NCBI GenBank assembly: GCA_027603945.1
Contig: JADIIU010000101.1
Span: forward strand, 1-46,318
Source of the DNA: Terramyces sp. JEL0728
Taxonomy: Eukaryota; Chytridiomycota; Chytridiomycetes; Rhizophydiales; Terramycetaceae
Direction: 5' to 3'
Length of the DNA: 46,318 bases
This document shows, piece after piece, positions 9,158 to 19,522 of the stretch (positions within the stretch are counted from its first letter, which is position 1; each line of letters begins with the position of its first letter). Under the pieces are notes generated by a model. The model was not told where the DNA came from, ran no database searches, and saw nothing but the letters and a program-made list of their open reading frames with translations. Position numbers and translations under genes: made by a program.

Positions 9158-9829
9158 TCAAAATCCAGCCCTGAAAATTATGGTCACCAAGATAAGGATG
9201 GGAGATATTAAAGACATATCGCTCGCTCCCTTTTGAGGACCAGGTTGCAAAGAAGCGGATATGGTAGGCCCAAGGGACGGTGTTGTAGAATTAGATTGCG
9301 CAGGAGAGCCAACTGTTTGGGCAGAAGAGCCAATTGTCGCAGAAAATGGAGTATCTGAAAGATGTTGCCAGTCGGGACTACTACCATCATTTTGACCATG
9401 AGCATACGTTGCAATGACTGCCTTAATAACCAAGTCATGATTAGCCAAATCACTTGCAGAGCCTGTCCAAGTAAACGTTGTGGTTAATGGAACAGAGTTT
9501 CGATTCGCATGAGTAATTGTTGAGCCAGAAGCTACCCCAATAGCTGCACACTCCCTAAATTTCGGTTGTGCAATATTGAATTTACCCAAATGAGCAGATG
9601 GACTTGATGCGGAAACGACGTACATCAGTATACCTTTAAATGAGTCTAACTTATCGTTCGCAACGCTAAATGCAAATGAACCGTCAGAATTTGGTTTAGA
9701 GAGTATAGAATAACCCAAGTTTGCTTGCGGTCCCATTCTGCTTATCTGTCCGTCATCAATAGCGCATATTGGGGAGCCAGATGAGTAGGCGTGTGCTGCA
9801 GTTATATACGCAAGTAATTCAAATAGCAT
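9158..9829 (-). CDS. Reeler-like secreted protein 4
   Basis: Intronless, 223 residues. ATG 9829 starts the leader MLFELLAYITAAHA; the upstream in-frame extension is not leader-like. The mature domain starts SSGSPICAID and follows the family order: MGPQANLGYSI, FKGILMYVVSAS, HLGKFN, STITHANRN, TFTWTGSAS, LVIKAVIATYAHGQ, WQHLSDTP. A Ser/Thr/Pro linker and hydrophobic tail (LISPILILVTIIFRAGF) suggest an anchor. Closest to protein 5 at 10596-11336 (shared RECxxIGVASGSTITHAN-type block). No clear TATA box seen. Confidence 0.75.
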   Translation of the reverse strand: MLFELLAYITAAHAYSSGSPICAIDDGQISRMGPQANLGYSILSKPNSDGSFAFSVANDKLDSFKGILMYVVSASSPSAHLGKFNIAQPKFRECAAIGVASGSTITHANRNSVPLTTTFTWTGSASDLANHDLVIKAVIATYAHGQNDGSSPDWQHLSDTPFSATIGSSAQTVGSPAQSNSTTPSLGPTISASLQPGPQKGASDMSLISPILILVTIIFRAGF

Positions 9830-9954
9830 ATTGGCCGAATTTGACGAGATGGTAACAAAATAGTGGTGGGCGGAATCAGGGACCTCGCTGTTGACAAATA
9901 GCTTATGAAATTGACAATGTTCAAAGCAGTAGATTTGACACAATTTATTAACAT

Positions 9955-10209
9955 TTAAACTAACAAGAAAGATATGATGGCCAAGACTGGCGAAACTCCT
10001 AATGCGACGCTTCCAGCCTTTTGTATACTTTGAGTAGAGTTAGAATTTACTGTGGTTGATGGACTTGTTGACCCGCTACTTCCACTACTGCCACTACTAC
10101 CGCTGTCACCGTAAAGATCACGTTTAACTTGGGATAGAGAATTTGGGGAATCTCCAACAGAATAGGAAAGCGCAGGAACGATAAGAGCAGCCAAAAGTGC
10201 GAATTTCAT
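9955..10209 (-). CDS. Small secreted Ser/Gly-rich GPI-type protein
   Basis: 84 residues, intronless, ATG 10209. It has a signal peptide (MKFALLAALIVPALS), a dibasic KR near residue 29 that could be a Kex2-type site, a repeat of SSG units (GSSGSSGSSGSTS), and a hydrophobic end (VALGVSPVLAIISFLLV). It has the leader and tail of the neighbouring Reeler-like proteins but no Reeler-like domain. A TATA box sits 29 nt upstream. Function unknown; a small surface mucin-like protein is plausible. Confidence 0.65.
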   Translation of the reverse strand: MKFALLAALIVPALSYSVGDSPNSLSQVKRDLYGDSGSSGSSGSSGSTSPSTTVNSNSTQSIQKAGSVALGVSPVLAIISFLLV

Positions 10210-10237
10210 GTTGATATACTTTGTTCATGCGAGTGAG

Positions 10238-10245
10238 TTTATATA
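10238..10245 (-). promoter_or_regulatory. TATA box of the small GPI-type gene
   Basis: TATATAAA on the minus strand, 29 nt upstream of ATG 10209, implying a very short 5' leader. Confidence 0.55.
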
Positions 10246-10437
10246 TCCAAAAGGCAATGGATTCGGGACCTGGCTCAACAGTTAATCAGGACCATTAATT
10301 AGCCAGCACATTCAATTGAATTAGGATAAATTGATGCTGCTGTGGAATTGAGAAACCACTTGAAAACTTTCCCCATTTGATTGTCGGTTGGAAATAAACA
10401 TGTTTGTAGGGAGAAATCCGATTGTAACGCCTGCAGA

Positions 10438-10483
10438 CTCTTGACTGTGGGCTACAATACCTCTTGACTATGGGCTACATACC
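10438..10483. repeat. Tandem 23-bp direct repeat in a promoter spacer
   Basis: Two adjacent 23-bp units starting CTCTTGACTRTGGGCTACA, differing at only a few positions. They lie in the 386-bp spacer 10210-10595, about 230 bp upstream of ATG 10209. Repeated protein-binding sites controlling that gene are possible. Nothing else notable is seen in this spacer. Confidence 0.7.
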
Positions 10484-10595
10484 GCCCACAAGGCGACTAT
10501 TGCGGTAACTTTCACCAACTGGCATTACATCACTATAACCCACTAGCCATCATTCTAGAAAACCATTCAAATACGTTCCAAGTTTATTTATAAAT

Positions 10596-11336
10596 CTAAA
10601 GTAAAAAGGCAGCAATTGCAGCTAATAATGGAGATACAGTCAATGCATATCCAGAAGCAGCATTTTGTGCCTTAGCAGTAGTAGCTGGAGCTGCAGTCTG
10701 TGTCGGTACATAAACAGTTGCTGGGTCAGTGGTTGCGTCTTGAGTAGTGGTAGGTAGAGCAGAGGTATGTTTTTTAGTAACAGAAACAGTCGCAGTTTCA
10801 CGGTTGGATTGTGGTTTGACAGGTCCAGGTCCTTGTGGAGTAGCGGATTTCTTGATTGGGGCATCAGCTACATGCTGCCAATTAGCTGGACCACTGGTTT
10901 GGCCATGCGCATGAGTAGCTACAACTGCTCTGACTACCAAGTCATTGTGCGCCAATTCAGCAGTGGTTGCAGTCCAAGTAAAAGCGGTAGATAATGGGAC
11001 TGGGTTTGGGTTAGCATGAGTAATAGTTGATCCAGCTGCTACTCCAATAGTACATTCCCGGAATTTTGCTTGTGATAGTGTGAATTTACCCAAATGGACA
11101 GACGGATTTGCTGCTGAAACGACGTACAAAAGAACACCTTGGAAAGTAGTGATTTTTGCGTTTGCGACAGTGAATGTGAATGAATTGTCTGCATTTGTCT
11201 TTGTTACAATAGAATATCCAAGCTGTTCTTGCGGCCCCATTTTGCTGATTTGAGTTTCGTCAATTGAGCAAATCGGTGAACCGTTTGGCAATGCAAAGGC
11301 AAAAGTGATTAATGCTGCGATGGTAGTGAACTTCAT
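10596..11336 (-). CDS. Reeler-like secreted protein 5 with Thr-rich stalk
   Basis: Intronless, 246 residues, ATG 11336, signal peptide MKFTTIAALITFAFA then PNGSPICSID. This is the best-formed family member: MGPQEQLGYSI, SFTFTVANA, FQGVLLYVVSAANP, HLGKFTL, STITHANPN, AFTWTATTAEL, LVVRAVVATHAHGQ, WQHVADAPI. The F-G-x-L-L-Y, HLGxF, THxN and FTW spacing resembles the Reeler domain (PF02014), found in reelin, ferric-chelate reductase-like and insect defence proteins. A Thr-rich stalk and hydrophobic end (LTVSPLLAAIAAFLL) suggest GPI anchoring. Confidence 0.75.
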   Translation of the reverse strand: MKFTTIAALITFAFALPNGSPICSIDETQISKMGPQEQLGYSIVTKTNADNSFTFTVANAKITTFQGVLLYVVSAANPSVHLGKFTLSQAKFRECTIGVAAGSTITHANPNPVPLSTAFTWTATTAELAHNDLVVRAVVATHAHGQTSGPANWQHVADAPIKKSATPQGPGPVKPQSNRETATVSVTKKHTSALPTTTQDATTDPATVYVPTQTAAPATTAKAQNAASGYALTVSPLLAAIAAFLL

Positions 11337-11363
11337 TTTATTATTCCTTACTTTGCTGTGTCC

Positions 11364-11370
11364 TTTTATA
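11364..11370 (-). promoter_or_regulatory. TATA box of Reeler-like gene 5
   Basis: TATAAAA on the minus strand, 28 nt upstream of ATG 11336. The rest of the 318-bp spacer 11337-11654 shows nothing I can name. Confidence 0.6.
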
Positions 11371-11654
11371 AGAAGCTATTTCTATTTTAGGAAGCGCGAG
11401 TCCTGATGGCGTAAAGCCCAACCAATCTCTGGGTACTACAAACCAGCAAATGGACGTGGAAAATAACAAACCACAGACTAGAAATAGTCGGAATTGAGCA
11501 GCGTATATTTCGTACTAATAGCGCTATCGTCGATGTTGAGAGATGTCTGCTAGTGGCAGTTTGATTTATTCACTGACCTGGTACTGATTCTACTGAAACA
11601 GAACCACCACGAAACCAGAAGTATGTTTACAAAAGCAAATATATTTATTATAGT

Positions 11655-12317
11655 TTACAAGAAGAGTCCAGCAAAAGACAAGAAGATGGCCAAAGCAGAA
11701 GTTTGCGCTACAATTGCGTCGTTGGAAGCAGCAGCAGTAGTTGCCATTGTCATACCTCCACTCATTGTCATCGTGGAGCTGCCGCCAGAGGTAGAGCTTC
11801 CGCCCATCAATGGGACGTCAGCAAGGTGCTGCCATTTAGCAGGTCCAGAAGCACCTGCGTCCAAAGAAGCAAATACAGATTTGACAACCAAGTTGGACAT
11901 TGCTAATTCAGTAGATGACCCCATCCATGTGAAAGAGTATGGCATGGACACTCTGTTTGGGTTTGCGTGAGTAACAGTGCCTTCTTGCGCACCAGTAATA
12001 TTTACTTTGTTACATGCAGCAGCAGCTTGGAACTTGAATTTAGTGCCAGATATGGCGAATTTACCCAGGTGCATCTTTGGGTTTGCCGCTGGAGACACAT
12101 AAATTAAGACACCTTGGAAATCTGGTCTGTTCATGGAATTGGATACTGTGAATGAATAGCTTCCGTCGCTGTTTTTCATGGACGACAACTGGTATCCCAA
12201 ATCAGACTTTGGACCCATACCACTTGTAATTACAGTTTCGTTGATACCGCAACCTGGAGCACCACCTGGCAGAGCAAATACAGAAGTCAATAGAGTGAAA
12301 GCTACAGTGAATTTCAT
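11655..12317 (-). CDS. Reeler-like secreted protein 6
   Basis: Intronless, 220 residues, ATG 12317, signal peptide MKFTVAFTLLTSVFA. It is very close to protein 1: GGAPGCGINETVITSGMG against TGAPGCGINETVIAAGMG, and both have a Met-His-Leu-Gly-Lys-Phe strand and SLxxGAxG before the WxHLAD block. It lacks all three introns of protein 1. The C-terminus has Gly/Ser/Met/Thr repeats and a hydrophobic end (ALAIFLSFAGLFL), a likely GPI signal. Confidence 0.75.
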   Translation of the reverse strand: MKFTVAFTLLTSVFALPGGAPGCGINETVITSGMGPKSDLGYQLSSMKNSDGSYSFTVSNSMNRPDFQGVLIYVSPAANPKMHLGKFAISGTKFKFQAAAACNKVNITGAQEGTVTHANPNRVSMPYSFTWMGSSTELAMSNLVVKSVFASLDAGASGPAKWQHLADVPLMGGSSTSGGSSTMTMSGGMTMATTAAASNDAIVAQTSALAIFLSFAGLFL

Positions 12318-12345
12318 TTTGATGTGGTGCTGTATTTTTTCCAGC

Positions 12346-12352
12346 TTTTATA
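12346..12352 (-). promoter_or_regulatory. TATA box of Reeler-like gene 6
   Basis: TATAAAA on the minus strand, 29 nt upstream of ATG 12317. Confidence 0.6.
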
Positions 12353-12586
12353 GATTAATTGGCTCTGCGCCTGAGCCTGTTTGATTTACAGCTGTGCAGG
12401 TGTGTCTCTTGTAGTGGCGAATCAAATTGAAGCCCAAATTAAAACGAAAACTGTGGAAGGAATAAGGTATTCACAAAACTTTGCTGGCTATGTATTTCCT
12501 GTGATTTGGAGGCAAACTCTGTACAATATCCTCTGCTGTTATTCCACAAAGCTTCGCCTGAGGCAAATCCAGGCTGTCAAATTGTG

Positions 12587-12596
12587 ATGACGTCAT
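12587..12596. promoter_or_regulatory. CRE-like palindrome ATGACGTCAT
   Basis: A perfect 10-bp palindrome containing TGACGTCA, the site bound by bZIP factors of the ATF/CREB type. It lies in the 538-bp spacer 12318-12855, about 270 bp upstream of Reeler-like gene 6. No gene is seen in this spacer. Confidence 0.4.
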
Positions 12597-12855
12597 GAAG
12601 CTTGCATGGAACACTGATTGAGACAATACAGTGCTGAATGGTTAGCTTGGTTTTAAGCCTACCAGACCGAATGTTAAAGTTTGCATTCTTACTACATATC
12701 TCTATAGCAGGTGCTTGAGCTAACTGACAGCATTCCAAGCTTGAGATATATTTGTCATCAATTTCAAGAGTCCCAGGTAATTCACTATTCCATCACGTTT
12801 CGGCATACAGGGCAGAACCGCCAGAACGCCAGTAGTAAAATAGATAATGTTTTAT

Positions 12856-13452
12856 TCAATTACGTACTACTGACATTGCCCACTCCATTCCTTCGCTAAT
12901 CCCATCGCCATTCTTTGCAGAACAGGCTTGGATTTGCCAAGGTCTATCTCTAATAGAATTCAAATTTAATCCCAACGCAATCTAGGTTAACTAAAGTTAC
13001 TTCGTCTCCGGGTAACGCAGTAACCAAATCTTGCTTGTTTGCAAATACCAGCAATGGAATTTTGCCCAAGTTCTGTTCTTGCAACAATTGTGCCAGTTCT
13101 TGGCCACTATATTATTTCTGTATTACGTTTCTGCCAATCTTCTTTGATCTGAGCTGTCAATCACGTATACTAGTAAATCAGATCCTTCAAAATAGTTTCT
13201 CCAATAAGGTCTGATAGATTGCTGGCCCCCAATATCCCATAAATTCATTTTAAATCCATCCGATTGAACTGATTTCACGTTGAACCCTTGTGTAGGTTTG
13301 ATATCTTGAATCTCGTCGCCAGACAGTCTATTCATAATTGTGGTTTTTCCAGCATTATCTAATCCAAGTACCAAGATCCGTATTTCCTTATCGCTTTTTT
13401 TCAGCTTTCTCAGTAAAGATAGTAAGCCCTATTGTCAGGTTTCTGAAACCAT
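12856..13452 (-). CDS. ARL3: ADP-ribosylation factor-like GTPase ARL3
   Basis: 178 residues after removing three introns: 13429-13449 (21 nt), 13107-13126 (20 nt) and 12982-13000 (19 nt). The first coding exon is only the ATG at 13450-13452. The product has [15 protein letters not shown]-loop GLDNAGKT (residues 23-30), [32 protein letters not shown] and a C-terminal SAKNG G5 motif. FNxKSVQS and GGQxxIRPYWxNYF separate ARL3 from other ARF-like proteins. ARL3 releases lipidated cargo in cilia, so its presence suggests a flagellated life stage (inference). Its ATG is 71 bp from that of syntaxin-8 on the other strand. Confidence 0.92.
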
Positions 13453-13523
13453 TTTTAATTCGCGTTAAAGTAATTTCGTGGATACGTGGCTGATTAAATT
13501 TCAAGCCTCGAAAACTCTACAAA

Positions 13524-14222
13524 ATGGATTTCACCCATACCAATGAATTAATATCGGATATCACCACATTATTCTACGAGCGAAAGCGGTTAGTAAACGC
13601 TACAGGATCAACGGCTGAAATCGACCAAAAAATTCAAAGTCAAGTGCAGACCGTCAGCAATTTAATCAACCAGCATGAAGTGGAATTAACTGCACTGGAA
13701 GAAAGCGGGAAATGGTATTCTGCCCTAATTTAGCCCAGCGAATCAGTTGCGGGATTTGGAATCGGAATTATTGTCGTCAAGTAAACAATTTGATAGAATA
13801 CAAACAATGGTTGATTCAGAGTTGGGGACAAGTTCAACTAGGAAACCGATAAAAGAAACTTTTCTGGCAGATACCCAGCACGAAAATCTAGATAATCATG
13901 AATTACTGCAGTTGCACGAACGTATAATCAACCAGCAAGATGCGCAACTAGACTCACTCGCTGATTTGTTAACCAGGCAAAAGCAGATTGGAGAAATGAT
14001 TTCAAATGAGCTCGATGTCCAAGTGGATTTGTTGGATGAAGTTGATGAACGTGCTAATGCTACTGAACAGAGAATGCGAACTGCTAGAAATAGATTGGAC
14101 GGGTTTATGGAGTCTAGCAGTGGATCTTCTAGAGGTAAGTTATCTTTAACCCAGCGCTTTCGATTATATGTCTATTGGTACTGATATTAATTTTACTAAT
14201 AATATTCCTGAATGTTTTCTGA
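13524..14222 (+). CDS. STX8: Syntaxin-8-like Qc-SNARE
   Basis: 219 residues after removing introns 13715-13733 (19 nt) and 14135-14154 (20 nt). The C-terminal SNARE motif (IINQQDAQLDSLADLLTRQK, then IGEMISNELDVQVDLLDEV) carries the central-layer Gln and matches syntaxin-8/Syn8, which acts in endosome and vacuole fusion. The second splice restores a tail anchor of about 22 hydrophobic residues ending LLIIFLNVF; without splicing the protein would lack it. QTRT2 starts 60 bp downstream on the same strand. Confidence 0.85.
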
Positions 14223-14282
14223 TCAAAATTTCTGTAATTACCTTTCCTCTTAGTTTCTCTGCGAGAATCAATTTTTTGCACA

Positions 14283-15582
14283 ATGAAAATTGAAAAAGAA
14301 TCAAAAATGTCAAAAGCTAGGACTTGCTCTTTATTCAGCAGAAAATCACCGTTGGCCCTACAGTATACAAAGCAAGGGTCGATTCCACATTTGGTTGGAA
14401 AGGACAACAAATTGGTGAATGTAGCCCTGGAGCATTTCATTGACTTGGTTCAACCGCAAGCACAAAGAGAAACTCAACGCAATGAATGGGACCGCACATT
14501 TAATGAATATATGGGCTATTCGAATTCGACCATAGTTGCAACAAATAGCGATATCAACAGATTAGCAAAGGACCATGTAAAGGGAAGTTCAAAAGGGATT
14601 GGAATGTCTGGAAACGGAAATTTCAAGCTAGCAGTCACTGCCAAAATGTTGACAAAGTTATTGGAAATGGCAAAACCTGATTTGGCAATTTTAGGAGATC
14701 CGCAGTTGGCTATTTATAACGATATTATCAATATCAATAATGGCATCGGGCAGCCACTAGCTCTTAGTGCTAACCAAGAACGTAAAGCGCACAAGAGATG
14801 GTATGATTGGTTGGCTGAAGTTGCTAAAAACACCAATGTGCCTTTGTATGCTTGTGTATCTGGCAGCACTCCCTTCCCAATTCAAGAATCAGCTAAACAC
14901 ATTGTTTCTACACTGGATGATAGAATGTTGGGATACGGCATCTACTTGCCTACAAATAACACAGCCCTGAATAGAAATGTGAGCCAAGAGCAGCAAGAAC
15001 GAATGGATAGACAATGGAGTGATAATTTAAAATCGTTTATATCAAATGTTCCCTCCCAAAAACCTAGGGCGGTGCTTGGAATTGCCAGTTTCAAAGATGT
15101 CGTCAGAGCTGTTCAGGCTGGAGCAGATATATTCGACAATAGCTGGTTGGAGCCAGTAACATATGCAGGTAAAAATATTGATTAATTTAGGTTTGGCAAT
15201 TGTCACTTCCTTCAAGAAGCCTATTGAAATTCACAGTTTTCCGACTGATAAAAGAGTTGTGCCATTAAGCAAGTACGAAATCATACTTGATTTGAACAAG
15301 GAACAGCCGCCTGCAAACACTGAAGCCCATGGAATTGAACCACCTTCATTATCTGTCTGGCAAAAGGATTTGGAATCTATTTCTCCCCACTGCAATTGCT
15401 GGACATGCAAACGACCACATTCCAGGGCATACATTCACCATTTATTATGTGTCAACGACATGCTTGCGTATATTACCTTAATGGAGCATAATATTTACCA
15501 ATTAGAAGGCTTTTTGCAGGAAATTAGAGATAGCATAGAAGATGGGACTTTTGACGATCTAGCAATACAATATTTGCAATAA
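14283..15582 (+). CDS. QTRT2: Queuine tRNA-ribosyltransferase accessory subunit 2
   Basis: 425 residues after removing one 22-nt intron (15169-15190). Partner of QTRT1 in the enzyme that exchanges guanine for queuine at the wobble base of tRNA; this subunit binds zinc and tRNA but is not the catalytic one. Evidence is a TIM-barrel-like body with YTKQGSIPHL at the start, PRAVLGIASFKDV and AGADIFD before the intron, and the zinc signature CNCWTC followed by RAYIHHLL. The stop TAA lies inside AATAAA (15578-15583), and CLU ends 16 bp beyond on the other strand. Queuine must come from outside or be recycled, as in other eukaryotes. Confidence 0.92.
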
Positions 15583-15603
15583 ACGTACGATTATTAGTTT
15601 ATT
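15578..15603. terminator. Paired poly(A) signals containing both stop codons
   Basis: AATAAA at 15578-15583 contains the TAA of QTRT2; TTTATT at 15598-15603 is AATAAA for CLU and contains its TAA. Both convergent genes thus end translation inside their own poly(A) signal. Confidence 0.7.
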
Positions 15604-18577
15604 TGAGTCCAACTGTTTCACTTTCCGTCAAGATTATTACCAGCCCCAGTTCTTCAATCGCACATTCATCGCCCAACTCAACCCTTTGCAACAAATCATC
15701 CAGGTAAACACTTGGAGTCACAGATGCCATCTTTTTAATAACTAATTTCGCTTCTTCTGCGTCAAACACAATTCCATCGTCTGATTGCGGCAAAGCTTTT
15801 TTGGTCCGGACGGCTCTAATTATTTCCTTTGGTTTTGGAGTTTCAACGAGTGCCAACTTCATCGAAACAATATCTTTTGTCAGTTTGTGCATCAAGTTTT
15901 TCCCGAATGGCGGTGTCCAGCCAAAAGGTGCGGATACCAAGGGACCGCTGATTATGTACATCTTTTCCAAGGAATTGGTTTGACTGGTTGGGAGCGAATA
16001 GCTCTTCATTGTTCCTCTTTTTGTGGACCGACGTCTAGACAGGCCTTTCTGCAAAGATTGAAGGTATCTAAATACTTTTTCATGGCAGATAATTGCTTCT
16101 CTGTAACATTTTTTGATTTCTGGAGTTAAAATACCAGAGTAATCTGTGTAAGGAGCCAGCAGCATTTTGGCAACCTGTCTGCAGGAATGAATCACTCTTA
16201 TATCTGAAAATCCAAAGCAAGTTTCCCTGGTTCTGCGGCATTTTTGTGCGAAATCAACCGCACCATCGAAATCGCCCTTTTGATACAACACATCGGCAAA
16301 ATGATAATGTACCTCTGCTAATAAAGAAGGGTCGGATCGTGAGCTTTGGAATACATTCAATGCTTGGTTGAACATTTCGATGGATTTATCCAAATGGCCC
16401 AGATTTGCCAAATAACATCCAGCCTAAAAATTAAATACAAATACCCTTGTCAAGTATCCAGCAGTGATGACATGATTCTTTCCCAAGGATTTTTCGGCAG
16501 TTTCCAAACTAGCTTTGTGGAATTCGAACGCACGCTGGGGGTCTTTTGCTTTGTGGTAGATAGCAGACATTCTATCGTGCAATGTCATGGTTAGCAGGTT
16601 GTGTGGCCCGTAGTGCCAAACCATTGCAGCCATTGATTTTCTATACCAATCCAAAATAGATGGGTCTGGACCTCCCATTACAGTTGATTGTAATCCAGCG
16701 ATCGCATACAATAATTGAGCAGTAGATAGACCAAATAGTGCGTGATTCTTCTTACTTGACACAGTGGCTGCCTGAGCGTATAGCCTTGCTTCTTCGTACC
16801 TGTTGCAACTATTGTAGTATGCTGCAGTTAATGTCAATACTGCTGAAGAAGAATTCAACGGCAGTAATTTAGATTTTGGCCCAAGTGCTTTGAAATGTTT
16901 TGCAACCACATACGACAGCCTTTCATCTTCTTTTGCTGGTTGAGAAGGATTGCTGATGGTGTCTCGTTCCACACCGTTGATCGTTTTAACTCTTGCAGTG
17001 AAGCATTCAAATTTAGCTTTGGAGAGCGGCTCTGGCGCACCAAAGTCGTACTCAATGGTATCTTTGTACGATATTCCACACTATGTGAGCAAAATATTAC
17101 GTGGTGTTGAATTGCAATAAATAGTGCTGGACGATGAATTTCAAAATAGGTGCGTTTGTTGATAGAAACATTATAGTGTCTTTCTAATTCTGGTTTGATT
17201 TTCGTATCAAAGAAAACTCTTGCCTTTTCGTGGAAGCCAAGGATCAGCTCGAATAGATTGTTTGCGTAAGTTTGGGTTTGTTCTTCGATATATGTCGCAC
17301 CGACACTTCTGAAATGCAATATTGCGCCGCGTAGTCTAAATCGATAAATCTGTTTGCATATTCTCGCAACCATCTCGATCAAAGTCATGCTACGAACAAA
17401 CGGAACAGTGGATAATTGATAAATTAAACCTAGAATTAATGTTTATCTACCTAGGTATCGCATGTTGATTCCCTTTTTATGCATTTCAGTTGTCAACGAA
17501 TAGGAATCATAAGGACAAATGTCGAGGCTATCAACCGACGACACAAACGCTGGAATCCAATTTTCGCGCAAGAACCTGGCAGCTTTCAACAATTCATCGT
17601 CGTTCACCTCGATTTCCCTTCTGCTTCCTCCCGAAGTAGGTGTGAGCGCATCGGAACAAAGCGGAGACTGATAAATAGCAAGGAATTCCGGACGGAGCCT
17701 GTGGTTTCTATTAATATCACCTACTTTGTAATGGTCAACAGGGAATATATCTTTTAAGCTGGTCAAGTAGTAGTCGCCATCGCGCAAATCTTTATGAATC
17801 TATGGCTAAGGAATGAAATACTTCAACGGTTGCAGAAAGTGGCACTCGAACCCTTCGATCGTCATTCACTTGAACAGTATGCGATTTCAAGTTTAATATC
17901 GCAGCTATAGAATTGGTTTCTTCGCAGGCGAATTCATCAATCAAAAGATCTCTAGGGTTCAAGTTATGTACTGGACGCATCTTTGGTTAGCAATTAATAC
18001 TTGTCTATTTGTTCTCGTGTCCGCATGAGCAACCATTCTGAACCCCTTGTAATCCAAAAGTGCCATCAGGACAGTATTGAAACGAGCTCCACTGGACTCG
18101 TTTCTTCGCGATGAGATGGCTTTTATAGTTGCGTCAATAGCCAGCATTTCCGTGGAAGTTTCCTTCATTGCTTGTTCCACCTCTGCTGGAGTACAAACTT
18201 GGTAAAATACAACTTACCGTCGTAGTCGCATGCAAACCTAAAAACGATGCCATCATGTACAAACGACTTGTCTGGCTTGATTTTATATACCCCGTTATAA
18301 CTAGAATCCAACCGTCCAATCAAGTGATAGTCGTCAATAATATTCTGAGCGTGGAAGAGAGCAGTTTCTTGAAAAGAGCCCACCAGTTCCATCATTTGTA
18401 CATCTATGTTATTTACACATTACCTTTTTGCAGCGCTGATTCCTCAGTAATAACTTTGGTGTTAAGAATTTCAATGAATTTCTCATGCCAAGATTCATTC
18501 AGTTGTTCCATGCTTTGGCCAGGAGCTACATTAGTAATGTCTACATCTTCGTTTTGAGTATTGGTTTCTTTTTTCAT
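15599..18577 (-). CDS. CLU1: CLU/CLUH family protein (clustered mitochondria)
   Basis: 944 residues with seven introns: 18404-18423, 18198-18217, 17981-18000, 17800-17821, 17430-17450, 17081-17100 and 16424-16444 (20, 20, 20, 22, 21, 20, 21 nt). CLU binds mRNAs of nuclear-encoded mitochondrial proteins and keeps mitochondria distributed. Seen are a WHEKF start to the CLU domain, LLDYKGFRMVA, GDYYLTSLKDIFPVD, KKGINMRYLG, then IEMVARICKQ, YDFGAPEP and a TPR region with IYHKAKDP and SLGKNHVITAGYLTR. Start ATG 18577 is the first in frame. The usual N-terminal CLU_N domain (family length about 1,200-1,300) is absent. The start overlaps the end of the PH gene by 47 bp. Confidence 0.9.
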
Positions 18578-19280
18578 CTTCGTGAAGCTCGCTATGGTTT
18601 TCACTCCCCATCAGCGTCAACTCCATTGGTGTCAGCACCGGTTCAGAGCAAAACGACTACATTACAAATAATTACCAGCGTGTCTACATTGGACGATCGT
18701 GTGCTATCAGCGTCACGATCAAAAGTCATACATGACATTGCCCTTGACGAAGAACTAATGACTGACATTGCATCATCGTCTTCATTCCCTTGACTTGCAA
18801 TTGAATAGACAGATCTTGCATCATCATCATATCGGCGCGTACTTCGACTTTGTCTTGAGAATGGTCTGTCTGGTTGAGACACATAAGAAGTGGATCTTCT
18901 GACTTTGTTTTCTGGTGTGCTAATGTTTGATAAAACATTCACCCACTCTTCAAAGTCGGATTTGGTGAGTGCAGCCAAATAATACTAGATTAGAATTTCA
19001 TTACCTTTCTATTATTTGAAAAAATAGTGAACGGAGTCGCAGATTTGCTCAATCTCGAGTATTTCTGTGTTTGGGTATCTATTTTGATATCGCTGACGAG
19101 CAATTCATGCTTTGGAAGCTTGGTCTGGTCGATATCATCGTATATCCACAGCACCACGCCTTTGGGCAATGGAACTAGCACAAGATATTTTGATCTCCAA
19201 ATAGCTAGTAACCCTGAACCGCCTTTCTTTAATATCCAACCTTGTTTAATTGGTTTGTAGTTCTGAGTTGTTGACAGCAT
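18531..19280 (-). CDS. PH-domain protein overlapping the CLU start
   Basis: 236 residues after removing introns 18985-19004 (20 nt) and 18657-18675 (19 nt). The N-terminal PH domain runs from KQGWILKKGGSG through TPFTIFSNNRK to the closing helix LAALTKSDFEEWVNVL, completed only by splicing. The remainder is polar and Ser/Arg/Asp-rich with no domain I recognise. The domain should bind phosphoinositides at a membrane. The reading frame ends at TAA 18531-18533, inside the first exon of CLU on the same strand but in another frame. A PH-CLU fusion is an alternative but would need an abnormal 13-nt intron. Confidence 0.75.
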
Positions 19281-19522
19281 CTAAAACGCGAAGAAAGATA
19301 TTCGCGAAATGGACGTTCTTTAAACCATTAGCTATGCCATTGGCCATATATAGCTATCAAATTAAATCAGTCTAGCCTTTGCGGATTTCGGCATTCCATC
19401 TTGCCCAACGACCAACCAAACTCTCTCGCTGTTATGATTCGTGAGTTATAGCTGTTACTGACCGTCCCTAGTTTCACTATGAGCTTGACTAATTCCGAGA
19501 TTTTCCTATTATTTTTTGTCCA

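Noticed and set aside
18595..18620. 13-nt GT...AG segment that would fuse the PH and CLU frames
   Set aside because: All 48 supported introns are 19-22 nt, so a 13-nt intron is out of range; kept only as an alternative.
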